NCBI GenBank assembly: GCA_029243025.1
Contig: JAQWSU010000017.1
Location: 124,001-188,000 of the forward strand
Reading direction: 5' to 3'
DNA length: 64,000 bases
DNA from: Pirellulaceae bacterium
GTDB lineage: Bacteria > Planctomycetota > Planctomycetia > Pirellulales > Pirellulaceae
In this document: positions 1 to 7,783 of the stretch, piece by piece
Layout of the letters: every line of letters starts with the position of its first letter
Position numbering within the stretch: position 1 is the first letter of the stretch
Program-made: the position numbers and the translations under genes
The notes under the pieces: generated by a model
Database searches by the model: none
Told to the model about the DNA's origin: nothing
What the model saw: the letters and a program-made list of their open reading frames with translations, nothing else

Positions 1-77
1 AATACGCCGGTTGGCAAACAAGAAAAGAATCCATCCCGGCATTTCTGCATACTCAGAAATCAAGGCAGCAAATCGGT

Positions 78-1019
78 TTGAATAAACGCAACTTAATCGC
101 TGCATTTCGTTTCACCGTTGCCGCGATTGTCCTATTCTTTCTTTACCGGGCGGTCCAGGACGCATGTCAAAAGCTGACGACTGAAGACGGTTTTTCGTTG
201 AGTGAGATTCGCCTGCATTGGTTAGCGGCTGCCGGCCTATTCTATTTCGTTGGCTTGATACCGATGGCGATCTACTGGCATCGGATGCTGCACGCTTTCG
301 GGCAATCACCCACTTTGATGCAAACGCTTTCAGCCTTCTATCTCGGGCATCTCGGAAAGTACGTTCCGGGCAAAGCCATGGTGGTTGTAATTCGAACCGG
401 TTGCCTGAAAAAAGCCAAAGTGAATGCAACCGTTGCTGCAGTCAGTGTTTTTGCCGAAACGCTCACCATGATGGCCGTCGGCGCATTCTTGGCGGCGGCG
501 ATTCTAACAGTAAGCTTTTTGGATCAGCGATGGTTAATCGTCTTGGCCATCGCCTTGATGACCTTGTCAGGTGTGCCGACCTGGCCACCCGTTTTCCGCT
601 GGCTGGTCAAGCGACTTCGAGTAACAAAGATTGAACCAGAACTCGAAGCGGCGTTGGAAGGGTACACCGTACGCCTCACGCTGTTTGGCTGGCTGGCAAA
701 CGGAATTGGCTGGTTCGTTCTGGCGCTAAGCCTCTGGGCAGTCCTGCAGGCCATCCCGCTGGATCCACCCCTTGAATCGTTACCGGAAATTTGGTTCCGC
801 TTAACGGCTGCGATCTGTTTAGCGGTTGTAGCGGGCTTTTTGTCACTCTTGCCGGGAGGCATTGGTGTTCGAGAAATCGTACTTGACGAGTTGATGGTCG
901 AGCCATTCGGCCGTTTGGCGGCGATTGTTTCAGCTGTTTTGCTTCGTTTAGTCTGGCTGATGACGGAGGTCTTGATATCGAGTATCCTGTATCTATGGAT
1001 GAAATTACGCTCAAACTGA
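78..1019 (+). CDS. Flippase-like integral membrane protein (LPG synthase TM / UPF0104 family)
   Basis: Polytopic inner-membrane protein of 313 residues with about seven or eight hydrophobic segments. It resembles the lysylphosphatidylglycerol-synthase transmembrane/AglD-like family, often found beside polyprenyl-phosphate glycosyltransferases. Family-like features are the conserved stretch SAFYLGHLGKYVPGKAMVV (residues about 84-102) and the late glycine-rich LLPGGIGVRE segment (about 258-267). The start used is TTG at 78, which puts a short basic n-region (NKR) before the first membrane helix. The reading frame is open to the left edge of the window, so a start further upstream cannot be excluded. 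It precedes a GT2 and a GT-C type transferase on the same strand, suggesting a role in lipid-linked sugar handling. Substrate unknown. Confidence 0.8.
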   Translation: MNKRNLIAAFRFTVAAIVLFFLYRAVQDACQKLTTEDGFSLSEIRLHWLAAAGLFYFVGLIPMAIYWHRMLHAFGQSPTLMQTLSAFYLGHLGKYVPGKAMVVVIRTGCLKKAKVNATVAAVSVFAETLTMMAVGAFLAAAILTVSFLDQRWLIVLAIALMTLSGVPTWPPVFRWLVKRLRVTKIEPELEAALEGYTVRLTLFGWLANGIGWFVLALSLWAVLQAIPLDPPLESLPEIWFRLTAAICLAVVAGFLSLLPGGIGVREIVLDELMVEPFGRLAAIVSAVLLRLVWLMTEVLISSILYLWMKLRSN

Positions 1020-1139
1020 CGAACTGCTTGATTTCATTCGTAAAGGTGCAGCGCCGATCCCCCCTTTCTTTTTCCGTGGCCAATGCTTTTCCCACCGACT
1101 GGCCATTAACAAATTGATGAATCAGTGAGGCCCGTTGTC

Positions 1140-2228
1140 ATGCTATCGATCGTGATTCCCGTCCTGAATGAAGACGAGAGTTTAGTTCGCCTGCATGCCG
1201 AATTATTGGATGTCGCGAGACAGCATGGATACGAACTCGATATCATCTTCATCGATGATGGTTCGACCGACAATTCCTGGCAAGTCATCAACCAGCTTGC
1301 GACAAGTGACCGACAGGTTCGCGGCATTCGCTTTCGCAGAAACTTTGGCAAAGCTGCTGCTCTCAGCGTAGGATTCTCGGCGGCCCGAGCAGACTTGGTC
1401 ATGTCGATGGACGCTGACTTGCAAGACGATCCCCGTGAAATACCTCGCATGCTGAAAAAGATCGGTGACGGCTTTGACGTTGTCACGGGCTGGAAACGCA
1501 CGCGACATGATCCGTGGCACAAGGTCATACCATCTCGTGTCTTCAATTGGATGGTAAGTCGAATGACGGGCGTTGTGCTGCACGACCACAATTGCGGCTT
1601 CAAATGTTATCGTCGCGATGTCTTTCGAGAATTGCGACTCTACGGCGAGCTACACCGGTTCGTTCCTGTGCTGGCTGCTGCACGCGGATGGCGTATTGGG
1701 GAAATTGAAGTCAATCATCGCCGGCGACAACACGGCTATTCGAAGTACGGACTGCTGCGGATCCCCAAAGGATTCTTGGATCTTTTGACCGTCAAATTCC
1801 TGACGGGATTTGGCCAACGCCCTCAGCACATGCTGGGTACCTTAGGGCTTGGCTTTTTCTTCTTGGGATCGCTCGGTATTGTCACGTTGACTTTAGCCTG
1901 GATCGTGACGCGGCTTATCCCGGGAAGTGAGAACGACGTCCACCTGACGGATCGAGCGATTTTCTTCTATTCGCTTGGCTCCGCAATCCTGGGTGGCCAG
2001 TTGATGTCGATCGGATTTTTGGCTGAACTGATGACCGCTTTTCACGGCCGCGAGGTCGACACCTATTCGGTATCTGACCGTGTTGGTGGCGAATCGAGCT
2101 GGCGATTGAGTGATGATCGAGCCAGACGTGCAATTGAACCAAGTACGCCTCCCACTCGAGATTTGGCAGGTGGGCCGCACATCCCTCTGAGAAAGCAGAG
2201 CGAATCGTCGCAGCAAAAAAATGAGTGA
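1140..2228 (+). CDS. Family 2 glycosyltransferase, polyprenyl-phosphate sugar transferase (GtrB/DPM1-like)
   Basis: The N-terminal GT-A catalytic domain carries the classic GT2 signatures VIPVLNEDES, DDGSTDNSW and the metal-binding run MSMDADLQDDP. The C-terminal part has two membrane helices (around the LGTLGLGFFFLGSLGIV and GSAILGGQLMSIGF segments), as in GtrB and DPM1-like enzymes that load a sugar onto polyprenyl phosphate at the cytoplasmic face. The frame can start with GTG at 1125, but ATG at 1140 gives the typical N-terminus MLSIVIPVLNE and is preferred; no strong ribosome binding site is visible for either. The stop overlaps the start of the next gene by 8 bases, suggesting coupled translation with the GT-C protein that may use the lipid-linked sugar. 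Confidence 0.9.
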   Translation: MLSIVIPVLNEDESLVRLHAELLDVARQHGYELDIIFIDDGSTDNSWQVINQLATSDRQVRGIRFRRNFGKAAALSVGFSAARADLVMSMDADLQDDPREIPRMLKKIGDGFDVVTGWKRTRHDPWHKVIPSRVFNWMVSRMTGVVLHDHNCGFKCYRRDVFRELRLYGELHRFVPVLAAARGWRIGEIEVNHRRRQHGYSKYGLLRIPKGFLDLLTVKFLTGFGQRPQHMLGTLGLGFFFLGSLGIVTLTLAWIVTRLIPGSENDVHLTDRAIFFYSLGSAILGGQLMSIGFLAELMTAFHGREVDTYSVSDRVGGESSWRLSDDRARRAIEPSTPPTRDLAGGPHIPLRKQSESSQQKNE

Positions 2229-3573
2229 CGAATTTGAGGAACACAATTCGCTTCGTTATGCCATCTACGCTCTGCTGATTGTCATTACGATTTCGACAAC
2301 AACGGCCCGCATTCTTTCCGCCTGCGCACCCGATCGCCTGACTCCATTTTTCAGCGCAAATGACCGCAGTCGCTGGTCAACAATAAGTGCGATCGTCGAT
2401 CATGGCACCTTTGAAATCGACGAAGTTCGCAAGCGTCCCGGTTGGAAATCAATCGACATGGTTCGACACCCAGGAGCCGATGGCAAAGAACATTACTACT
2501 CCAGTAAGCCGCCTCTTTTCCCAACCTTACTTGCTGGGGAATACTTCCTGATCCGCAACATTTTCGGCGCAAACCTACAAGAGGACACCTTTTATATCGC
2601 TCGCATCATGCTCGTCCTAACCAACGTCATTCCGATCTTGGTCATGCTGCTACTGATCATTCGCTGCGTCGAGTTGGAGGGGCGCACTGATTTTGGACGA
2701 ATCTTTGTCGTCACTTGTGCTTGCTGGGGCACCTTCCTGACCACGTTTTGCATCACGCTTAACAACCATTTGCCTGCAGCCATCTGCGTGATGATCTGCG
2801 TGTTCTGCCTGTTTTCCATCTGGCGCAGCGAAGCGGCTCATCCAATCTATTTCGTGGTCAGCGGATTTGCAGCCGCGTTTGCCGCAGCCAACGAATTACC
2901 GGCACTCTCCTTTTTAGCCGTTTTCGGAGCCGGCTTGTTCTGGCTCTCCCCTAAGAAAACTCTCCTCGCATTCCTTCCTGCAGTGGCCCTGGTCGCGATC
3001 GCTTTTTTTGCTACGAACTACGTCGCTCATCAAAGCATCCGCCCTCCCTACGCACACCGTAACCCGGGCGACAATTGGTACGATTACCCCGGCAGCTACT
3101 GGATGACTCCTCGCGAAGGCGTTGACCGCGGTGAATCTTCCCGAGCAATCTATGCCTTTCACATACTAGTCGGACATCACGGCATTTTTTCGTTAACCCC
3201 GATCTGGATTCTGAGCTTGATCGGCATTTGCAATTGGATCCTACAACGCGATGACCTCATGAAGCGGGGAGTCGCGGCTGGAACTGTGTTGCTAATGGTT
3301 GTTTGTCTGACCTTTTATATTTTGCGGCCAGAAATCGACCGCAACTATGGCGGTGTGTCCAGTGGATTTCGCTGGATGTTTTGGTTCATTCCCCTGTGGT
3401 TAATCACAATGATTCCCACTGCTGACTGGTTAGCTGATCGTCGTAAGGGGCGTTGGCTCGCCATGGGACTGCTGGCTATCTCAACCCTTTCGGCACAGTT
3501 CGCAGCTGGCAACCCTTGGTCACATCCTTGGATCTATCAATACCTGACAGCAATTGGCTGGGTTTCGAACTAG
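2221..3573 (+). CDS. Polytopic GT-C-like membrane glycosyltransferase (ArnT/PMT-type) candidate
   Basis: A 450-residue protein with about ten hydrophobic segments. After the first membrane helix, a large non-cytoplasmic loop carries SRWSTISAIVDHGTFEID and then YSSKPPLFP. This arrangement (acidic loop followed by a KPPL motif) is typical of GT-C enzymes of the ArnT/dolichyl-phosphate-mannose type, which transfer sugars from a polyprenyl-phosphate donor outside the cytoplasm. The start at 2221 overlaps the GT2 stop by 8 bases. Gene order suggests the GT2 makes the lipid-linked donor and this protein uses it. The acceptor cannot be told from sequence; the specific family is an inference from topology and motif. 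Confidence 0.75.
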   Translation: MSDEFEEHNSLRYAIYALLIVITISTTTARILSACAPDRLTPFFSANDRSRWSTISAIVDHGTFEIDEVRKRPGWKSIDMVRHPGADGKEHYYSSKPPLFPTLLAGEYFLIRNIFGANLQEDTFYIARIMLVLTNVIPILVMLLLIIRCVELEGRTDFGRIFVVTCACWGTFLTTFCITLNNHLPAAICVMICVFCLFSIWRSEAAHPIYFVVSGFAAAFAAANELPALSFLAVFGAGLFWLSPKKTLLAFLPAVALVAIAFFATNYVAHQSIRPPYAHRNPGDNWYDYPGSYWMTPREGVDRGESSRAIYAFHILVGHHGIFSLTPIWILSLIGICNWILQRDDLMKRGVAAGTVLLMVVCLTFYILRPEIDRNYGGVSSGFRWMFWFIPLWLITMIPTADWLADRRKGRWLAMGLLAISTLSAQFAAGNPWSHPWIYQYLTAIGWVSN

Positions 3574-3587
3574 AGCAAAAATAAAAC

Positions 3588-4232
3588 ATGACGATCAATC
3601 CTTACCAGACACCCCAAGAAACGGAGGTCTCGCTCCAGACAGTTTCGGCAAAGATGAGTCACCACGGCGTGGGAAAGACATTGCTGCGTTGGAACATCAT
3701 TTGCGGAGTGAGTTCTATTCCAAGCTTTTTACTCGGGATAAATTTCTGCGAGACATCGACTGCCATCGGCGCAATGCTCGTCGGCATCTTGCTGTTTGCA
3801 CTTGCCTACACCTACCTCGATCTTCGTCTGTTTCGATCCTGGAGAACCAGCAATCCAGCCTTTCGACGAGCGATGCTGACAAGCTTTGGCGTGCGACTCA
3901 CAGCTTCAGCCCTGTTTCCCATCGGCGTCATGGCCGATGTGTGGACAGGACTAATCAGCGTCACAATTGTTAGCTATGCGTCCCAAACGCTGAGAGGGAT
4001 CAATATATTTCCCGGGTATGGCAACAACACCCAGTCGGTTAGCAGTGTCGTCGGAATGGAACCAATCGCAGTCGGTCTATGCACCGTGCTTCAAGGAATC
4101 TTCCTCAGCATCATCCTGTTTACATTCATGACGATCATTTATTACGTACTGCTTTTCTTCGGTTTCTCGGCGCAGACGCAAACATCGAACGGTCACGAAA
4201 CAGATCAGCAGCCGTTTTTGAGCGAAACTTGA
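3588..4232 (+). CDS. Small planctomycete-type membrane protein beginning with an NPYQTP motif
   Basis: The 214-residue protein starts MTINPYQTPQET; an 'NPY.(T/A)P' start is recurrent in uncharacterised planctomycete membrane proteins (recalled family knowledge). About three to four hydrophobic segments follow (LLRWNIICGVSSIPSFLLGI, IGAMLVGILLFALAYTYL, and a long C-terminal segment ILFTFMTIIYYVLLFFGF). No catalytic motif is visible. It lies 14 bases after the GT-C gene and may be the last gene of that run. Its last 28 bases overlap the 3' end of the opposite-strand winged-helix gene. Function unknown. Confidence 0.7.
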   Translation: MTINPYQTPQETEVSLQTVSAKMSHHGVGKTLLRWNIICGVSSIPSFLLGINFCETSTAIGAMLVGILLFALAYTYLDLRLFRSWRTSNPAFRRAMLTSFGVRLTASALFPIGVMADVWTGLISVTIVSYASQTLRGINIFPGYGNNTQSVSSVVGMEPIAVGLCTVLQGIFLSIILFTFMTIIYYVLLFFGFSAQTQTSNGHETDQQPFLSET

Positions 4233-4459
4233 CGGCTGCGACGCCCCTCCTCAATGCAAACTTTTTCTTCACGCGCCAACCAACCTACCGCTTGCTGCAC
4301 TAAGTCTCGGGGTGCCCCGACAGTACGCACAAGTTTCGCTAATGACATCGGACCTTCGCTGTGCAACACGTTCCAAACAACGCCGGCCGTTTCACCAATT
4401 TGGTCAATGACCGTGCAAGAATCCTGCAACGAAACTGAATCGGAAGTTACCGTAGACAT
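4205..4459 (-). CDS. Small winged-helix protein (DUF2582-like)
   Basis: An 84-residue protein whose core, from IGETAGVVWNVLHSEGP through LVQQAVGWLAREEKVCIEE, fits a compact winged helix-turn-helix domain of the DUF2582 type. The pattern is an 'I-G-x-x-A-G-x-V-W' first helix, a recognition helix and a beta wing. The start is placed at ATG 4459 rather than the upstream in-frame ATG at 4492, because GAGGAG lies about ten bases before 4459 on the minus strand. It probably binds DNA, but no target is known. The 3' end overlaps the convergent gene 3588-4232 by 28 bases, so the two messages are antisense at their ends. Confidence 0.75.
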   Translation of the reverse strand: MSTVTSDSVSLQDSCTVIDQIGETAGVVWNVLHSEGPMSLAKLVRTVGAPRDLVQQAVGWLAREEKVCIEEGRRSRQVSLKNGC

Positions 4460-4659
4460 GGAAAACTGACTCCTCGCGATTCCTTGGATCATAACGATTC
4501 AACAATCCATGCGTCGCCTAAAATCACTCCCCAGATTTGAAGCCAGAAAACGATCATCGACGTCGCAACCCGAGTCGACTGCCACAGCGAAAAGATCCGC
4601 TCGACAACGACCCGAAGTGTATCCAGGACGGAGCCCATGAGGCAAGCTCAATCGGGCGC

Positions 4660-5106
4660 CTAACTCTCCCAATCTACGTCGCCGTATCGACCTCGCAAGA
4701 AACTGAGCGAAATTGCGTCAAAAACGGCCCGCAATTGATCAAAATCCCGACTTTCTGCCTGATAGAGGAGGACTTGAGAGGTATCTCCCCCTTCTGCCGC
4801 GAGAATTTGGGCAGCAATCAACAGATCCAGACAGCAAAAATGGATTTCATAGCCGGTGAGCGTTCTTCCCTCGACAATCCGTTCGATGGGCTCCGCCTCG
4901 AACTCTTCATATTCAGCCCGCATCGTTTCGAGCACTTCGGCCGCCATTTGAGTCGGATCCCGTCGATCTTCGCTCACCGACCAAAAAGCACCGTCGGGAC
5001 TGTGCACTGACACGGAGCGAGGCAGCTCGGGCTCCTTGTCCCCTGAAACCTCCCAGTTATCCGGGTAGGCGAATTGAATTCCCATCTCACTAAATTCAGC
5101 TGTCAT
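4660..5106 (-). CDS. Hypothetical PsbP/DcrB-like small soluble protein
   Basis: A 148-residue acidic protein without signal peptide or membrane helix. The opening MGIQFAYPDNWEVSGD (a 'F.YP.nWe' pattern) and the later region with YEIHFCCLDLLIAAQIL and FDAISLSF resemble DcrB/PsbP-like alpha-beta sandwich domains. These are widespread in planctomycetes and have no defined activity. The ATG at 5106 is preferred over the GTG at 5115 because GAGG sits eight bases upstream of it. It lies about 200 bases upstream of the winged-helix gene's end-to-start order but reads toward it from the other side of a spacer, so an operon is uncertain. Confidence 0.7.
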   Translation of the reverse strand: MTAEFSEMGIQFAYPDNWEVSGDKEPELPRSVSVHSPDGAFWSVSEDRRDPTQMAAEVLETMRAEYEEFEAEPIERIVEGRTLTGYEIHFCCLDLLIAAQILAAEGGDTSQVLLYQAESRDFDQLRAVFDAISLSFLRGRYGDVDWES

Positions 5107-5428
5107 TGTCAGCACCTCGCAGCAAGCAATTCATTTTCTGTATGGTATCCCGGGCTTCCAATCAGGAGAAGGAGGCACCGGTGCTGTGAGCGATAGTCGT
5201 CCCATGCGCCATTGCCGTTTTCCCGTTGTGCTGCTATCGTTCGCCACGTTTCGGTGAATTTTGAGTGTTTCGTAAATTCATCAAGCCACGATCCAGATCC
5301 GGTTCGAACGATCCGATGATAGAACGAACGGACAAAAGGCGAGTCGCCGACACGACGATTTTCATCCTTTTTTCATTTTCGAGAATCGAGAAAACAGTCA
5401 ACATCTTCGGCGGAAAAACGCACGATTC
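5107..5428. other. Gene-free spacer between divergent genes
   Basis: About 320 bases separating the minus-strand 148-aa gene from the plus-strand TPR lipoprotein gene; promoters for both should lie here. I see no convincing ORF and no clear -35/-10 pair. An AT-rich stretch with a short inverted repeat (TTTTC...GAAAA around 5380-5397) precedes the lipoprotein start. Confidence 0.4.
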
Positions 5429-6361
5429 ATGAACTCGACCTGGAATCATCGCCTGACAAGTTGGCTATTCCGCAGCGCGGCTTGCTGGCTAGGTCTTCTG
5501 CTATTGATGGGGTGTGCCAGCCTGCGCCCGCGGTCGCCAGTCGAGCGGGATGTCCTGCTGGCCAGGCAGCTATCTCAACAAGGGCTTGATGCACTGGACC
5601 GAGGTCAGATTAAACAAGCCGAAGATCATTTTTCCGAAGCGCTGGATCGTTGCCCTGCCAACATCAATGCTCGCTGTCACTTGGCCGATTGTCTCTGGAA
5701 ACGAGGAGAGAGCCTGAATGCGATCGAACAATTGTCTGATGCTTTGGCCATCTCAGAGCATGACGATACCCAAATCTTGATTCGACTCGGGCAAATGAAG
5801 TTCGATGTGGGAGAAAACGCCGAGGCGCAAAAACTCGTCCACCGGGCATTACAAGCATCCCCGGAAGCCCCGGCTGCTTGGCAACTGGACGGAGCAATCA
5901 AACATAAACGAAGCGACTGGCCGCAAGCCCTCGCAAGTTACCAACGCGCCTTGTCCTATCAACCCAACGACGCAGAGACACAGCTGGCGGTGGCGGAAAT
6001 CTATGCCGATCTTCAAAGGCCTGGTCGGACGCTGTCGACCCTGGACCGCCTTGAGCAACGAGTCGTGCCGGTTCAACACAGGCAACGCATGCTGACACTG
6101 AAGGGGCATGCCTTGCACGGCCTGAGCCGTTATGAAGAGGCAAGCGACGCACTTCTTGCCGCGATTGAGGCCGGTGAACCATCCCCCGAACTGCTTGCCA
6201 GTCTGGCAGAAACTCAGTTTGAAGCTGGCCAGTACCAGCAAGCCCGTCAGACAATTCGTCACGCGTTGCCAGTGGTAGGACCAGAACAAACCGCATTATT
6301 GCAGCGACTGATGACAAAAATTGCTGCGAATGAGCATGCAGGAGGGAATCGTGTGCGTTAA
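5429..6361 (+). CDS. Tetratricopeptide-repeat lipoprotein
   Basis: A 310-residue protein with a lipoprotein signal: basic start, hydrophobic run and lipobox LLMGC with the cysteine near residue 29. TPR-type helix pairs then fill most of the chain, for example GLDALDRGQIKQAEDHFSEAL, INARCHLADCLWKRGESLNA, AAWQLDGAIKHKRSDWPQAL and HALHGLSRYEEASDALLAAI. It is likely anchored to a membrane and acts as a protein-interaction scaffold. No enzymatic motif is seen. The ribosome binding site is weak. No obvious operon partner: the next gene is 150 bases downstream and has its own good Shine-Dalgarno. Confidence 0.85.
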   Translation: MNSTWNHRLTSWLFRSAACWLGLLLLMGCASLRPRSPVERDVLLARQLSQQGLDALDRGQIKQAEDHFSEALDRCPANINARCHLADCLWKRGESLNAIEQLSDALAISEHDDTQILIRLGQMKFDVGENAEAQKLVHRALQASPEAPAAWQLDGAIKHKRSDWPQALASYQRALSYQPNDAETQLAVAEIYADLQRPGRTLSTLDRLEQRVVPVQHRQRMLTLKGHALHGLSRYEEASDALLAAIEAGEPSPELLASLAETQFEAGQYQQARQTIRHALPVVGPEQTALLQRLMTKIAANEHAGGNRVR

Positions 6362-6510
6362 GGGGCTTCCTTTGACCACTGATGAACCCACCCTCCTAAC
6401 GATTGTGATCGCCAGCCGATGATCACGTTGATCTTTTTTTGACTCTCAGCGAATGAAAACGTAGGTTTTCGTACACAGCACCTCTAGGATTACTTGCAAG
6501 GGATAAAGCT

Positions 6511-6771
6511 ATGGCAGATGCGACGATTCCATCGACTCCAGGCTTCGTAGACCGACGAAACTACGGCTCCAAAACAGTTGCCCCGGTTGTCGAGCGACGC
6601 CAGTTCACCAACAGTCATTCGGATTTGTCGCCAAGAGCCCGTGAATTGGCACAAGCCATTGACGAGTACAAACTTCACCATCGACGCCGCTTCATCACCT
6701 ACGAAGAAATGCTTGCCATCATTGAGGAACTTGGATACCAAAAGTCTCAATCGGTCGTCGGAAGTTGCTAA
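6511..6771 (+). CDS. Small conserved-looking hypothetical protein (86 aa)
   Basis: An 86-residue soluble protein. AAGGGA about eight bases before the ATG supports translation. The C-terminal half (SPRARELAQAIDEYKLHHRRR followed by FITYEEMLAIIEELGYQ) is helical and looks like a small regulatory or binding module that recurs in planctomycete genomes. The N-terminal half is polar and probably disordered, with RRNYG and ERRQF motifs. No signal peptide. Two palindromic elements follow its stop codon and could end transcription. Function unknown. Confidence 0.75.
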   Translation: MADATIPSTPGFVDRRNYGSKTVAPVVERRQFTNSHSDLSPRARELAQAIDEYKLHHRRRFITYEEMLAIIEELGYQKSQSVVGSC

Positions 6772-6777
6772 ACAGTC

Positions 6778-6795
6778 GAAACGATCGATCGTTTC
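6778..6795. repeat. Perfect 18-bp palindrome after the 86-aa gene
   Basis: The arms GAAACGATC / GATCGTTTC form an 18-bp self-complementary site seven bases after the stop at 6771. It can fold as a 7-bp stem with a TCGA loop. It may be a weak terminator for the plus-strand gene or a protein-binding site. No T-tract beyond the stem itself. Confidence 0.5.
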
Positions 6796-6802
6796 ACACA
6801 AT

Positions 6803-6827
6803 CAGTCCCACTTATCGCGTGGGACTG
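6803..6827. terminator. Hairpin at the convergent junction (candidate bidirectional terminator)
   Basis: Perfect 9-bp arms CAGTCCCAC and GTGGGACTG flank a 7-base loop. The hairpin covers the last codons and stop of the minus-strand CNNM gene and lies 32 bases after the plus-strand 86-aa gene. No U-run follows on either strand, so the terminator role is inferred from position. Confidence 0.45.
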
Positions 6828-7783
6828 ACTTCGCGCAACAAGATCTCCACCAGCGATTTTGCGTTAAGCAAGCCGGTGGTGCGACCTTCATCGTCCACCA
6901 ACCGCGCAAGCAGCTGATCCGCATCCTGCAACCGAGTTAAAGCTGAAATGGGCGTCTCGGTATTCGGAATCTCAAGCAGCTCTTGTACGCTCTCAATCGC
7001 CTCTCCTGGATCCAATTTCAGATCGAGGATATCAACGTAGCCAATTACACGACGTCCACGGGCTTCGGTGACCAGGATCGTGGGAGTCCTTTGCCGGTTT
7101 GCCAACCGATAGGCCTCGCGTTTGGCAGATCCGATATGCACCGAGGGAAATCGGGTTGCCGCCGTGGAAAAACGCTGAAGCGGTTGCATAGCCATTGACA
7201 TCATCGCTTGGGCTAATTGTCGCTGAGCCGGACGGAGGATGCCAACTTGATGGCCTTCGTCGAAGACGCGTTGTAACTCCTTACGAGCGAGCGAGAGTTG
7301 CAACCGTTCAGCCGACTCGCCTAACACATAAGTTAAAGCGCGCCCCAACAACCAAAGTACCGCTGAAACCGGCATAAAAAGGACGGCACAAAAAACGAAC
7401 AGTGGGCCCGTCAAGGAGAGCAAACGGTTGGGAGCTTGGAAAAACAGGTTCTTCGGGAGCAACTCGCCATACACAAATACAAGCGGAGAAAAGACAATCG
7501 GCGCCACCACCGCCACCCAATCTGATTCTCCGAAGTAGCGAGTGCTGGCTAATACGATTGCCAAGGAGGTTAAATAGTTGGCCAGATTGTTTCCGATCAG
7601 CGTGGTCGCGACGAACAACGACGGATTATTTGTCAGCCATAGCAAACTTCTTGCCGTCAAATCGCCGCTCATCGCATCCATCGTCAGCCGAACACGAGTC
7701 GCCCGATAGAACCCTGTTTCAGATCCACTGAAAAATGCGCTGAGAAAAACCCCCACCAAAAACAGCACGACAGCGAAAATCAT
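6812..7783 (-). CDS. CNNM/CBS domain membrane protein (CorB/HlyC family, short form)
   Basis: A 323-residue CNNM-type protein. The N-terminal transmembrane domain contains the family signature FLSAFFSGSETGFYRATRVR (about residues 13-32) and further hydrophobic helices up to about residue 150. A CBS-like region follows (VHIGSAKREAYRLANRQRTPTILV and VQELLEIPNTETPISALTRL). The C-terminal CorC_HlyC domain common in this family appears absent, making this the shorter of two tandem paralogues. Family members are linked to Mg2+/Co2+ transport or tolerance. Its ATG overlaps the stop of the upstream paralogue by 4 bases (TCAT on the plus strand), so the two are translationally coupled and may form a heteromer. 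Confidence 0.88.
   Translation of the reverse strand: MIFAVVLFLVGVFLSAFFSGSETGFYRATRVRLTMDAMSGDLTARSLLWLTNNPSLFVATTLIGNNLANYLTSLAIVLASTRYFGESDWVAVVAPIVFSPLVFVYGELLPKNLFFQAPNRLLSLTGPLFVFCAVLFMPVSAVLWLLGRALTYVLGESAERLQLSLARKELQRVFDEGHQVGILRPAQRQLAQAMMSMAMQPLQRFSTAATRFPSVHIGSAKREAYRLANRQRTPTILVTEARGRRVIGYVDILDLKLDPGEAIESVQELLEIPNTETPISALTRLQDADQLLARLVDDEGRTTGLLNAKSLVEILLREVSPTR

Noticed and set aside
4537-5010. 157-codon plus-strand frame
   Set aside because: Lies antisense to the better-supported 148-aa minus-strand gene, which has a GAGG site and a PsbP/DcrB-like pattern.
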